Position numbers and translations under genes: made by a program
The notes under the pieces: model-generated
Databases searched by the model: none
The model's input: the letters and a program-made list of their open reading frames with translations, nothing else
Told to the model about the DNA's origin: nothing
NCBI GenBank assembly: GCA_031367505.1
Contig: JANLPY010000148.1
Coordinates: 1 to 64,000, forward strand
Reading direction: 5' to 3'
DNA length: 64,000 bases
Source: JAKFWF01 sp031367505
GTDB taxonomy: Bacteria > Pseudomonadota > Alphaproteobacteria > Rhizobiales > Hyphomicrobiaceae
Shown: piece by piece, positions 1 through 8,249 of the stretch
Position numbering within the stretch: the first letter of the stretch is position 1
Layout of the letters: every line of letters starts with the position of its first letter

Positions 1-133
1 CTGTTAGTACTCCGAGGTCGGGAGAGCCGATCACATGGGGAAGCGGTCAGCGGCAGTTGAATTGCTCTTGGGAAGCATGGGCTCCATACAACGGGAGACA
101 CGGCCTTCTATGCAACGAGAAGTTCAGCCGACC
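1..133 (+). other. Possible RNA part of a group II intron (remnant)
   Basis: This stretch lies directly upstream of a group II intron reverse transcriptase remnant and codes for nothing recognisable. In intact elements this place is occupied by the ribozyme domains that precede the intron-encoded protein, so it is probably the decayed end of that RNA. I did not fold it and the element runs off the left edge, so the intron's 5' end is not visible. The assignment rests on position. Confidence 0.3.
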
Positions 134-730
134 ATGGCAACGAAACTCGAGCAAATAGCAGTGAAAGCGCGTGTGAGCCAAAATTGCGCTTCACGTCTCT
201 GGCTCATCACATCACGCGCGAGCGGGTGCAGAAGAATCTTGCAAAGATTCCCAAGCGCTCAGCAGCCGGCGTGGATGGCCAAAGCGTTGAAGCGGTGATG
301 GAGAACTTCAATGAGTGGATCGAGCCCATGCTCGAATCCGTTCACCGTCAAGGATACAAGGCGCCGAATACTCGGCGCGTTTATATCTCGAAGCCCGGCA
401 AGACGGAGAAGCGCCCCCTCGGGGTGCCGACTGTGTCGGACCGAGCCCTCCAGCGCACCACGGCCGAGGTGTTATCCGCGATCTACGAGCAGGACTGTCT
501 GCCCTGCTCATTCGGCGGCAGACCAAAGCTTGGCGCCCACAATGCTCTCGCAACCCTCAACGAAGTCGTTGCCGGGAAGCAGATCAGTTGGGTGCTGGAG
601 GCGGATTAGAGAACTTCTTCGGGAGCCTCGATCATGATTGGGTGCTCCGGTTTGTCGAACATCGAGTCGGTGATCCACGTCTGATCAACCTGATCAGGCG
701 CTGGTTGCGGACAATCGCCCGAGCACCATG
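134..730 (+). pseudogene. Group II intron reverse transcriptase/maturase (LtrA-like), broken
   Basis: The translation matches the N-terminal part of LtrA-type intron-encoded proteins: MATKLEQIAVKAR, then RFTSLAHHITRERVQKN, AAGVDGQS, KRPLGVPTVSDRALQ, and finally NFFGSLDHDWVLRF. These pieces lie in three reading frames. One base is missing near 178-185 (between KAR and LRFTS) and one near 608-613 (a stop follows WVLEAD, and five bases instead of six separate it from NFFGSL). Homology ends near 708 at RRWL, so the catalytic YxDD segment, maturase and endonuclease domains are absent. The gene is dead. It implies that a retroelement once sat here. The ATG at 134 is the usual start for this family. 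Confidence 0.85.
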
Positions 731-1012
731 AGAAATGTCTCAGCGGCCGATAATTCGCGGCATCGCAGGCCCCCCCGCTCGCTGTAACTCAATTGTGAAG
801 TGCTGTGTGTTGACGGCCATGGCGTCGATCGCTATTCGTCCGCGCCATCGCGGACATTCACGTTGATCGACGTGACGCTCGCTCGGCGCCTCCACCTCAC
901 AAAAGTGCCGCGGCTGAGGGGCGTGCCATCGAGCACACATGATACCGGCGTGACGATGTGGATCGAGCATTCCAAAAGATCACCAGGAGCATTCCGCAAG
1001 GAGCGTTGGATC

Positions 1013-1786
1013 ATGAGCGAAGCAATGGCACCAGTCCGCACGGCAGTGCGGACACAAAACTTTCATGTCGCGATGGCGACTGCTTGTCTGGCAATAGCGC
1101 TGATCGGCTTCGCCCCAACCTATTGGCGCGGCCTGGCTACCGGCACGTTCCGAGGCGGTCCGCTGGTCCATCTGCATGCGCTCGTCTTCTTCGGATGGAT
1201 GATCTTCATGGTTGTGCAGACGGCGCTGGTGGCGCAAGGGCGGGTCGGCCACCACCGCGCGCTTGGGCTCGCTGGCATTTCGCTCGCAACGTTGCTGGTC
1301 ACTTCGGGCATGGCGGTATCCATCGCCGGCGGTGTCCGTGCGGAGGACGCGGGATACGGTCGGGAGGCTCGAGCCTTTATGATCGTGTCCTGGTCGGCCA
1401 TGATTGTTTTTGCCACGTTGGTTTGGAAGGCAATCTCGAACGTCACCCGGCCCGACCGGCATCGAAGATTGATGCTGGCGGCCACAATTTCGATGCTCGG
1501 TGCGCCGATCGCCCGCTGGTTCCTCGTGCTCTTCGCGCCGGAGACGTTGAACGCGGGCTCAGTCGCGGCGCCCCCGCCGGTGATGATCAGCATCCCGCCG
1601 GCCATGCTCGGCAATATGCTGTTCGTCGCCATGCTGTGCCACGATCGACGCACACTTGGCCGATTCCATCCCACCACCGTCAAAGCGGCGATTGTTGTTG
1701 CAGCGGTGCACCTCCTCAGTGTTCCCATCTCGGCGACCAGCACTTGGGATCATCTGGCACGCTGGGTCCTGCTCGTCGGCCGCTGA
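1013..1786 (+). CDS. Multi-pass membrane protein, function unknown
   Basis: This 257-residue protein has about six to seven hydrophobic segments, for example around residues 20-38, 52-72, 85-105, 125-145, 155-180 and 225-245. It carries a run of histidines and aromatic residues in the second helix region (HLHALVFFGWM) followed by GRVGHHRALG, a layout I associate with small uncharacterised bacterial inner-membrane proteins. The start is set at the ATG at 1013, with AAGGAG at 998-1003 ahead of it; the same frame stays open back to 800, but that extension is not membrane-like and has no ribosome site. It stands alone between a dead intron and a dead RraA fragment. No function is assigned. Confidence 0.7.
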   Translation: MSEAMAPVRTAVRTQNFHVAMATACLAIALIGFAPTYWRGLATGTFRGGPLVHLHALVFFGWMIFMVVQTALVAQGRVGHHRALGLAGISLATLLVTSGMAVSIAGGVRAEDAGYGREARAFMIVSWSAMIVFATLVWKAISNVTRPDRHRRLMLAATISMLGAPIARWFLVLFAPETLNAGSVAAPPPVMISIPPAMLGNMLFVAMLCHDRRTLGRFHPTTVKAAIVVAAVHLLSVPISATSTWDHLARWVLLVGR

Positions 1787-1828
1787 CTGATGGCAACGGA
1801 GCAACGGTGCAATCGGGGCACTAACGGA

Positions 1829-2095
1829 TCAGGGCGTCCTGCCGCAGACCGGAATTTCATCCGGCTTTAAACTGTCGATCAGCGCAATCTCGAGTTCGTA
1901 GGGGTTGGTGCCCAATTCGTGGTGATAGACCTCCATGAATGCCGCGGTGCGGGCGCGCCCGACCATGACGAGGTTGTCATCGAGTGGCCGGATCCGGCTC
2001 GGCAAGGCTTGATCGACATAGCCTACGCTATCCAGGCAATCGGAGAGCACGGAAGCAAACAAGTGGCTGCGAACGCCATCGAGGGAAGGCATCAC
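1829..2095 (-). pseudogene. RraA-family protein, N-terminal fragment
   Basis: The 88-residue reading resembles the first 40 percent of RraA / HMG-aldolase-like proteins (formerly called dimethylmenaquinone methyltransferases): it contains LSDCLDSVG, the IRPL...VGRARTA stretch and the acidic region before LKPDEIPV. Family members are usually about 200-230 residues. Here the reading ends with an unrelated tail (CGRTP) at the point where the glycine-rich core should begin, so the 3' part has been lost. The reading begins at GTG 2095 immediately followed by an ATG at 2092. It faces the membrane protein on its left and lies in a zone of decayed genes. Confident as a fragment; the original substrate is unknown. 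Confidence 0.65.
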
Positions 2096-2334
2096 GGATG
2101 CTCCGGCTGTCTGCGGCGGCCGGGCCGCGACCTGCGCCGACGCGCAGTGGCGCTTAAACGTACAGCATCATGGTTGAGCTTTGAATAATGTGCGATTCGG
2201 GCGCACGATCTTCATCTACTCTCGCGAAATCTCATTGTTCTGCTTTGGAATTGTGTCTAGCCTCCATGGTCTGGCAGGCTCCGAGTTGGCCGTCACGCTC
2301 GGGGCTTCGGCATTGTCGGAATGGGACTTCCTCG

Positions 2335-3672
2335 ATGGCTGATACCCGGGTTGCTCGCGACCGCCGCAATTCACGCTCTGAAGAAGAAGCGGTGTTCGAC
2401 GCGTCCAAAGAACAGATCGCCAGGTCATCGCAATGGCTTGCTGGCGGTGTATCGAGCAATTTTCGGCTCGGTGTCGCACCGACGCCATTGGTGTTCGAGC
2501 GCGGCGAAGGCGCATATCTCCACGACATCGATGGCAACGCGCTGATCGACTATTATCTGGCACTCGGACCCATGATCCTCGGCCACAATCCTGAAGCCGT
2601 CCGCAACGCCGCGATCGAGCAGCTGAGCCGTGGCATTCTCTACGGCGGGCAGAGCCGCCTCGAAGCCGAAGTGGCCGAGCTGTTCTGCCATCTGGTGCCA
2701 TGCGCCGAACGGGTGCGGTTCACGTCATCGGGCACCGAGGCGGTACAATTGGCGCTGCGGCTTGCGCGTGGCGCCACTGGCCGCCATATCATCATCAAGT
2801 TCGAAGGCCATTATCACGGCTGGATGGACAACGTGCTGGTGTCGGTCGCAGCGACACCGGACAACGCCGGACCAGCCGATGCGCCAGCGCGAAATCCGGG
2901 AAGCGTCGGGCAGGATCCCGAGGCATGGGGCCATACGGAAGTGCTGAGCTGGAATGACCTCGCAGCGGTAGAGCAACGTCTTTCACTTGGTGACGTCGCC
3001 GGCGTGCTGATGGAACCGGCAATGTGCAATTCCGGCGCGATCATGCCGGCCAAGGGTTACCTCGAAGGTGTGCGCGCGGCCTGCAGCCGGCATGGTACCG
3101 TTCTCATCTTCGACGAGGTGGTGACCGGTTTCCGAGTCGCTCCGGGCGGCGCCCAGCAGGTTTTCGGCGTCACACCGGACCTGGCAACCTTTGCCAAGTG
3201 CCTGGCAAATGGATTTCCGACGGCGGCCGTCGCCGGCAAGGCAGCCATCGTTGATCAAGTGATGAACGGCGTCGTGCACGGCGGAACCTATAACACCCAA
3301 GCCGTCGTCATGGCGGCCACACTCGCGACACTTCGGACGCTCGCCGACGGCAGCGTGCTCAAAGGCATCGAGCCGCACGGGCAGCGCCTCATGTCGGGCA
3401 TCGCGAGCACATTCAAAGCCGCTTCCATCCCAGCCGTCGTCACCGGCTTCCCGCAGGTCTTCAACGTGGCCTTCGGATTGAAGGAGCCCGCCCGCAACTA
3501 TCGCGGTCTGATGGGTGCGGACCGAGCGCGATACGTGAAGTTCACGCACGCGCTGTTGAAGCGCCGCGTCCGGGCTCTGGAGCGCGGCACCTGGTTCCTG
3601 TCGAGCTGCCACGACGACAGAGTGATCGATCAAACGCTCGAGGCGGTGGAGGCAGCCGCATCTGAAATTTGA
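2335..3672 (+). CDS. Class III aminotransferase, glutamate-1-semialdehyde aminomutase-like
   Basis: A 445-residue PLP enzyme of fold type I. Visible landmarks are GGVSSNFR near the start, SSGTEAVQLALRLAR (residues 131-145, phosphate binding), GHYHGWMD (158-165), LIFDEVVTGFR with Asp260, and FAKCLANGFP with the Schiff-base Lys288. It resembles HemL (5-aminolevulinate synthesis), but many such paralogs are omega-aminotransferases or amino-acid aminotransferases. The ATG at 2335 is chosen because the upstream part of the frame (from 2188) does not look like an enzyme N-terminus. It sits 65 bases upstream of aapJ on the same strand, so the enzyme may act on an amino acid brought in by that transporter. 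A true hemL role is less likely in this context. Confidence 0.88.
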   Translation: MADTRVARDRRNSRSEEEAVFDASKEQIARSSQWLAGGVSSNFRLGVAPTPLVFERGEGAYLHDIDGNALIDYYLALGPMILGHNPEAVRNAAIEQLSRGILYGGQSRLEAEVAELFCHLVPCAERVRFTSSGTEAVQLALRLARGATGRHIIIKFEGHYHGWMDNVLVSVAATPDNAGPADAPARNPGSVGQDPEAWGHTEVLSWNDLAAVEQRLSLGDVAGVLMEPAMCNSGAIMPAKGYLEGVRAACSRHGTVLIFDEVVTGFRVAPGGAQQVFGVTPDLATFAKCLANGFPTAAVAGKAAIVDQVMNGVVHGGTYNTQAVVMAATLATLRTLADGSVLKGIEPHGQRLMSGIASTFKAASIPAVVTGFPQVFNVAFGLKEPARNYRGLMGADRARYVKFTHALLKRRVRALERGTWFLSSCHDDRVIDQTLEAVEAAASEI

Positions 3673-3737
3673 GAGGGAGTTTTGCGGGGGCGTTTCGCAA
3701 TCTGATTTTCGCATAGTTGCCAACCCTGGAGGATCGC

Positions 3738-4769
3738 ATGCTCGACTCGACGTGGTGCAGACTGGCTTTGGTGGCCGCTTCGGCGGTTTTGGGAGGCGCA
3801 CTCAACGCGCCTGCAGAGGCGCAGACACTGGCGCAGGTGAAACAACGTGGCACGCTGAACTGCGGCGTCGACACCGGTGCGCCGGGTTTCGCAGTCAAAG
3901 ACGACAAAGGCAAGTGGGTCGGCCTCGACGTCGACTTCTGTCGCGCGATCGCTGTCGCCGTTCTGGGTGATGCCGAGAAGGTCAACTATGTTCCCTTGAC
4001 TGCCAAGGTGCGCTTCACCGCGCTGCAGAACGGCGAGATCGACGTCTTGATCCGGGATTCGACATTGACCTTCACCCGCTCGACGCAACTCAAGCTCACG
4101 CCGGTCGGCGTCAATTTCTATGCCGGCCAAGGTTTCATGGTGAAGAAGAGCCTGAACGCCAAGGGTGTCAAGGATCTCAACGGCGCAACAATCTGCACCA
4201 TTACCGGCGCCACGCTCGAGCTGAATATCGCCGACTACAATCGTGCCAATAACGTCAATGTCGGCACGCTGCTGTTCGAAAAGCTCGACGAGGCGACCGT
4301 CGCACTCGAGTCCGGTCGCTGCGATGGCTACACCGACGATACCGGCAGCCTTGCCGGCGCTCGCTCGACCATGAAGAAGCCGGACGACTGGGTCGTGCTT
4401 GCCGAGGTCATTTCCAAAGAACCACTTGGCATCCATATGCGCCAAGGCGACGAGCAGTGGGCGAACATCGGCAGATGGATCCTCGGTGCGACGATAACGG
4501 CCGAGGAAGTGGGCATCACACAGGCCAACGCCGAACAGCTCGCCAAGACCTCCGAGAACCCCGAGATCCGCCGTATCCTCGGTGTCGAAGGCGACTTCGG
4601 CAAGATGCTGGGCCTCGACAACGACTGGGCACTGAAGGCGCTCAAAACGTCCGGTAACTACGGTGAAATGTACGAGCGCCACTTCGGAGCCAAAGCGCTA
4701 CAGCTCCCGCGCGGCGTCAACAATCTGTGGAGCAAGGGCGGCTTGATGTATTCCTATCCGTTCCGCTGA
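3738..4769 (+). CDS. aapJ: Aap-type general L-amino-acid ABC transporter, periplasmic binding protein
   Basis: A 343-residue secreted protein with a signal peptide (about residues 1-29, ending at AEAQT). It then shows the family 3 solute-binding pattern: RGTLNCGV, WVGLDVDFCRAIA, the VRFTALQNGEIDVLIR stretch, and a C-terminal NYGEMYERHFG. The Rhizobium AapJ family is about 340 residues, so the length fits. The ATG at 3738 follows GGAGG at 3728-3732. It starts an aapJ-aapQ-aapM order, with a strong hairpin between aapJ and aapQ that may keep binding-protein mRNA more abundant than permease mRNA. It likely collects polar amino acids in the periplasm. Confidence 0.93.
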   Translation: MLDSTWCRLALVAASAVLGGALNAPAEAQTLAQVKQRGTLNCGVDTGAPGFAVKDDKGKWVGLDVDFCRAIAVAVLGDAEKVNYVPLTAKVRFTALQNGEIDVLIRDSTLTFTRSTQLKLTPVGVNFYAGQGFMVKKSLNAKGVKDLNGATICTITGATLELNIADYNRANNVNVGTLLFEKLDEATVALESGRCDGYTDDTGSLAGARSTMKKPDDWVVLAEVISKEPLGIHMRQGDEQWANIGRWILGATITAEEVGITQANAEQLAKTSENPEIRRILGVEGDFGKMLGLDNDWALKALKTSGNYGEMYERHFGAKALQLPRGVNNLWSKGGLMYSYPFR

Positions 4770-4789
4770 TCGTCTCATCGTCGACCGAA

Positions 4790-4819
4790 CGGCCGGGAGG
4801 CAGGCGCATTTCCCGGCCG
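4790..4819 (+). terminator. GC-rich hairpin between aapJ and aapQ
   Basis: CGGCCGGGA at 4790-4798 pairs perfectly with TCCCGGCCG at 4811-4819 around a 12-base loop. No run of T follows, so it is more likely an mRNA-stabilising or attenuating structure than a full terminator. Its place, just after the binding-protein gene and just before the ribosome site of the first permease gene, fits the known need for excess binding protein over membrane components. Confidence 0.6.
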
Positions 4820-4838
4820 CCGTCTGCAAGGAGCTTCG

Positions 4839-5987
4839 ATGCAGTTGAGCGGTCGCCGTAGCAGCCAGATCCGGCAAGTCCTGGGCTTCACTCTGGTGCT
4901 GGCGATCGTCGTTCTGATCGCTGTGAACGTGAGTGGCAACCTGCAGCACAGGGGGCTATCGCTAAGCTTCGAATTTCTCTCGCGCCCAGCAAGTTTCGAT
5001 ATTCCCTTCAAGCTGATCGACTTCAATAGCCGCGACACTTATGCGCGCGCAGCGCTAGTGGCAGTCCTGAACACGGTCCTGGTCGCGTTTCTGGCGATCG
5101 TCACCGCGACCATCGTCGGCGTGGCGTTCGGCACCTTCCTGCTGTCGCCCAATCCGCTGCTGCGACGGACCGCGATGATGTTCGTCGAGGTCATCAAAAA
5201 CACGCCGCAGCTGCTGCAATTGCTGTTCTGGTACGTCGTGCTTCTCCGCCAGTTGCCCAACGCACGTGAAAGCTACCAGCCGCTGACGGGCGTCTTCATC
5301 AATGTGCGCGGGCTGTTTATGCCGACAATCCAGATAGTCGCGCCTGATGGCCGCAGTTGGCTGGCGTGGACCGCGATCGCCGCGGTGCTTGGGCTCGCGG
5401 GCTATGGCATCAGGCAATTGTTCGCCCCGCAGCGCGTCGAACTGCGAAAATCGCTTTCGATCGCCATTGGGCTCGTCGCGTTGGCCGCCGCCTGTTGGCT
5501 TGCGAGCGCTGCCGCGGTCACACTGAGCCGGCCCGAGTTGCGCGGGTTCAATTTCCGCGGCGGCGTGCAGATCGTACCGGAGTTGATCGCGCTGTGGATC
5601 GGGCTCGCGATCTATGCGTCATCGTTCATTGCAGATCTGGTGCGCGGTGCCGTCCTTGCCGTACCGAAGGGGCAAGAAGAAGCCGCGTTCGCATTGGGGC
5701 TCAAACACGGCCATACGCTGCGGCTAGTGAAATTGCCCCAGGCCCTACAGATCGTGGTGCCACCGCTGGTCAGCCAGTATCTCAACATCACCAAGAGTTC
5801 GACACTCGGCATTGCGATCGCCTACCCGGAGATTATGACGGTTCTGGGAGGAACGACGCTCAATCAGACCGGTCAGGCGATCGAAACGATGATGATCATC
5901 ATGACCGTGTTCATTCTGATCAATCTCATCGTCTCGGCGCTGATGAACCAGTACAATCGCCACGTGGCGCTCAAGGGGCACGCGTGA
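4839..5987 (+). CDS. aapQ: General L-amino-acid ABC transporter permease AapQ
   Basis: A 382-residue inner-membrane permease of the His/Glu/Gln/Arg family. It has an N-terminal transmembrane helix near residues 12-32, a core of several helices, and the cytoplasmic EAA-type loop near LAVPKGQEEAAFALGL, the contact point for the ATPase. The long form with an inserted periplasmic region (about residues 145-175) is typical of AapQ and not of short HisQ/GlnP permeases. The ATG at 4839 follows AAGGAG. Its stop overlaps the aapM start by one base (TGATG), indicating coupled translation. It should pair with AapM to form the membrane pore. Confidence 0.92.
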   Translation: MQLSGRRSSQIRQVLGFTLVLAIVVLIAVNVSGNLQHRGLSLSFEFLSRPASFDIPFKLIDFNSRDTYARAALVAVLNTVLVAFLAIVTATIVGVAFGTFLLSPNPLLRRTAMMFVEVIKNTPQLLQLLFWYVVLLRQLPNARESYQPLTGVFINVRGLFMPTIQIVAPDGRSWLAWTAIAAVLGLAGYGIRQLFAPQRVELRKSLSIAIGLVALAAACWLASAAAVTLSRPELRGFNFRGGVQIVPELIALWIGLAIYASSFIADLVRGAVLAVPKGQEEAAFALGLKHGHTLRLVKLPQALQIVVPPLVSQYLNITKSSTLGIAIAYPEIMTVLGGTTLNQTGQAIETMMIIMTVFILINLIVSALMNQYNRHVALKGHA

Positions 5988-7069
5988 TGAAGCCGTTGTC
6001 CCGGTCGACGCCGTCATCCGCGAACGCCATCCAGGCGAGCCTCAAGGCGATGTTCGGGACGCCGCTCAACGCGGCGATCTCGGTCGTGATGCTGGCTTTC
6101 TTTGCGACTGTACTGCCGGCGATCTACCGCTGGGGTATCGCCGCCGCTTCTTTGAATGGCGTCGACCGGAAGGCGTGTGGGGAGGGAGGCGCCTGCTGGG
6201 TTTTCCTGCGCATCAGATGGTATGACCTGATGTACGGCAGCTATCCGGCGGCCGAGGTATGGCGTGTCAATCTCGTCGCGGTGGTGCTCGTCGCCCTGAT
6301 GGCCGGATCGTTCATCAAGTCCAATCCCTGGCGCCGCCAGATGGTGCTCCTGCTATGCTTGGCATTTCCGATCGCGTCTGGCCTGTTGCTGGTCGGCGGT
6401 GTGCCTGGACTTCCCTACGTCGCGACGCGATTCTGGGGTGGTTTGATGCTAAACGTCGTCCTCGCCTTCATCGCCGTGGCAGGTGCTGTGCCACTCGGCC
6501 TGGTGCTGGCGGAGGCGCGGCGGGCCAAGGATCGGACGGTGCGTCTGCTAGCCACCGGCTTCATCGAGCTGTGGCGGGCGGCACCGCTCGTGACAGTACT
6601 TTTCATGGGCATCTTCATCCTGCCGTTCGTCATGCCGCGTGGCTTCGAGCTCAACAAATTCGTCAGCGTCGCAGTGGCGCTGGTGCTGTTCAATTCGGCC
6701 TATATGGCGGAGGCGATCCGTGGCGGCTTGCAGGCCGTGCCACGCGGCCAGTTCCAAGCTGCCGAGGCGCTTGGCCTCGGCTTCTGGCAGGCGCGTTGGC
6801 TGGTGATCTGGCCGCAGGCGCTGAGGATGTCGGTGCCGTCGATCGTCAACACCGCGATTGACCTGTTCAAGGACACTTCGCTCGTCATCATCATCGGGCT
6901 TTTCGACATGCTGGGCGCGGTGCAGCAGGCGGTGCGCGACCCGCAATGGTTGGGTCTCTCGGCTGAAGGCTACGTATTTGTCGCCAGCATCTTCTTTGTG
7001 ATCTGCTCGATCTTGTCGGCGATGTCGAAGTCAATCGAACGTGAACTTGATCCGGCCAGACGGGATTGA
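5987..7069 (+). CDS. aapM: General L-amino-acid ABC transporter permease AapM
   Basis: A 360-residue partner of AapQ with several hydrophobic helices and the EAA-type loop RGGLQAVPRGQFQAAEALGLGFWQ split around residues 245-270, followed by a conserved DLFKDTSLV segment. The start ATG at 5987 overlaps the aapQ stop; the same frame is open upstream inside aapQ, but that is an overlap artefact. In related genomes aapP, the ATPase, follows directly. Here it does not: after 295 bases with no gene comes an unrelated caspase-like gene. The transporter must therefore borrow an ATPase made elsewhere or be non-functional. Confidence 0.92.
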   Translation: MKPLSRSTPSSANAIQASLKAMFGTPLNAAISVVMLAFFATVLPAIYRWGIAAASLNGVDRKACGEGGACWVFLRIRWYDLMYGSYPAAEVWRVNLVAVVLVALMAGSFIKSNPWRRQMVLLLCLAFPIASGLLLVGGVPGLPYVATRFWGGLMLNVVLAFIAVAGAVPLGLVLAEARRAKDRTVRLLATGFIELWRAAPLVTVLFMGIFILPFVMPRGFELNKFVSVAVALVLFNSAYMAEAIRGGLQAVPRGQFQAAEALGLGFWQARWLVIWPQALRMSVPSIVNTAIDLFKDTSLVIIIGLFDMLGAVQQAVRDPQWLGLSAEGYVFVASIFFVICSILSAMSKSIERELDPARRD

Positions 7070-7364
7070 AGTCGCGCAGGACGGACATAGCAGCAGCAAA
7101 CGGGCAATCTTTGGCTCGGACGCTTCGCAGACAATCACCGTCATCGCGCATGGACCACGCCGGTCGGCTTCTCGGTCGCGAGACGGTCACTCGCGCGATC
7201 ACCACTGACGGTTCAGGCCCGCAGAGATATTCAGGGGTGGGCCTGCTCGCCTCATGCCTATTGAACAAGGCGTTGGAAACGAGGCTATGACATGCTCGCC
7301 ATGAAGGTTTCGCGACCACACACGAACTAGGTGTAGGATTGCCACCGCAGTCGTTTGGGGGGGC
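7070..7364. other. Gap after aapM, no supported gene
   Basis: A short frame starting at TTG 7066 reads 74 codons but has no ribosome site, biased composition or recognisable motif, so I do not call it. This is where aapP would be expected. No ATPase motif (Walker A or LSGGQ) was found in any frame here. It probably contains a rearrangement boundary. Confidence 0.5.
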
Positions 7365-8249
7365 ATGGATTTGCCGCGCGTTCCAATAGCATCGGTTTCT
7401 TTGCGCGCATGCAGCCTAGCAGCCGCAGTTGCTTCAATGTTGCTCGTCTGCGCAACCATTGCTCCGGCAGTGGCGGAAAAAAGGGTCGCGCTCGTCGTCG
7501 GCAACTCGGCGTATCGCAACGGGACCCCGCTCGCCAATCCCCGTAACGATGCGCAGGATATTGCTGCGGCGCTGCAGCGGTTGGGCTTCGATACGACGGT
7601 TGGGCTCGACTCTGATCGGGCGCAAATGGAGCAGGCGATCGAGGAGTTTTCCAGCAAGATCGAAGGCGCCGATGTGGCACTTTTCTATTACGCCGGGCAC
7701 GGCATGCAGCATCAGGGTGTCAACTACCTTGTTCCAACCGATGCCGAACTCAAGAACGAGGCGAGTCTGCGCCGGCTCATCAAGCTCAACGATGTCGTGG
7801 CCGACGTGAGACGGGCCAAGGCTCTGCGGATCCTGGTGCTCGATGCTTGTCGCGACAATCCATTGGCGGATGCTCTCGACCAGCAGGCCGGAGCAGTGGT
7901 TGCCAGTCGCAGTCGAAGCGTTGGCCTCGCCAAGATCAAGCGAACAGGCGGCCAGACAGAAACCGGCACGGCCGATGACATCTCGCGGGGCGGTGACATC
8001 GTGGTGTACGCGGCGGAGGCGGGCCGCACCGCAGCGGACGGAGAGGGCAGAAACAGTCCATTCACGACAGCGCTGTTGCGAAATATCGAGACTGAAGGCC
8101 AGGAGATCGTGAGCTTGATGCGGCGCGTGGCGACCAGCGTGCAGCAAGTGACCGACGGCGCGCAACGCCGGAACTACTGCTGTCGGTACCCTTCGAGTTC
8201 TACTTCAAAGCCGGTGTGCCACAGCCGCCGCCTACGGTTTTGCAGTTAA
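7365..8249 (+). CDS. Caspase-family (C14) peptidase domain, first half of a frameshifted caspase-TPR gene
   Basis: This 294-codon frame begins with a signal peptide (about residues 1-38, cut near AVAEKR). A p20-like caspase fold follows: EKRVALVVGNSAY, the histidine motif FYYAGHGMQ (His112) and the cysteine motif VLDACRDNP (Cys162), so the catalytic dyad is intact. Family members continue from VTDGAQ into a LLLSVPFEFYF segment. Here that segment is found only in the next frame: one base appears to be missing near 8165, and the last ~28 residues of this frame are off-frame. Read with 8216-9901 as one gene of about 845 residues. It likely acts in the periplasm. It is a pseudogene unless the shift is a sequencing error or is bypassed. 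Confidence 0.85.
   Translation: MDLPRVPIASVSLRACSLAAAVASMLLVCATIAPAVAEKRVALVVGNSAYRNGTPLANPRNDAQDIAAALQRLGFDTTVGLDSDRAQMEQAIEEFSSKIEGADVALFYYAGHGMQHQGVNYLVPTDAELKNEASLRRLIKLNDVVADVRRAKALRILVLDACRDNPLADALDQQAGAVVASRSRSVGLAKIKRTGGQTETGTADDISRGGDIVVYAAEAGRTAADGEGRNSPFTTALLRNIETEGQEIVSLMRRVATSVQQVTDGAQRRNYCCRYPSSSTSKPVCHSRRLRFCS

Noticed and set aside
3630..4682. 350-codon minus-strand frame opposite aapJ
   Set aside because: It is a mirror frame of a clear binding-protein gene; long antisense frames are common at this GC content.
7066..7290. 74-codon frame after aapM
   Set aside because: TTG start overlapping aapM, no ribosome site, no recognisable domain; consistent with chance in GC-rich DNA.
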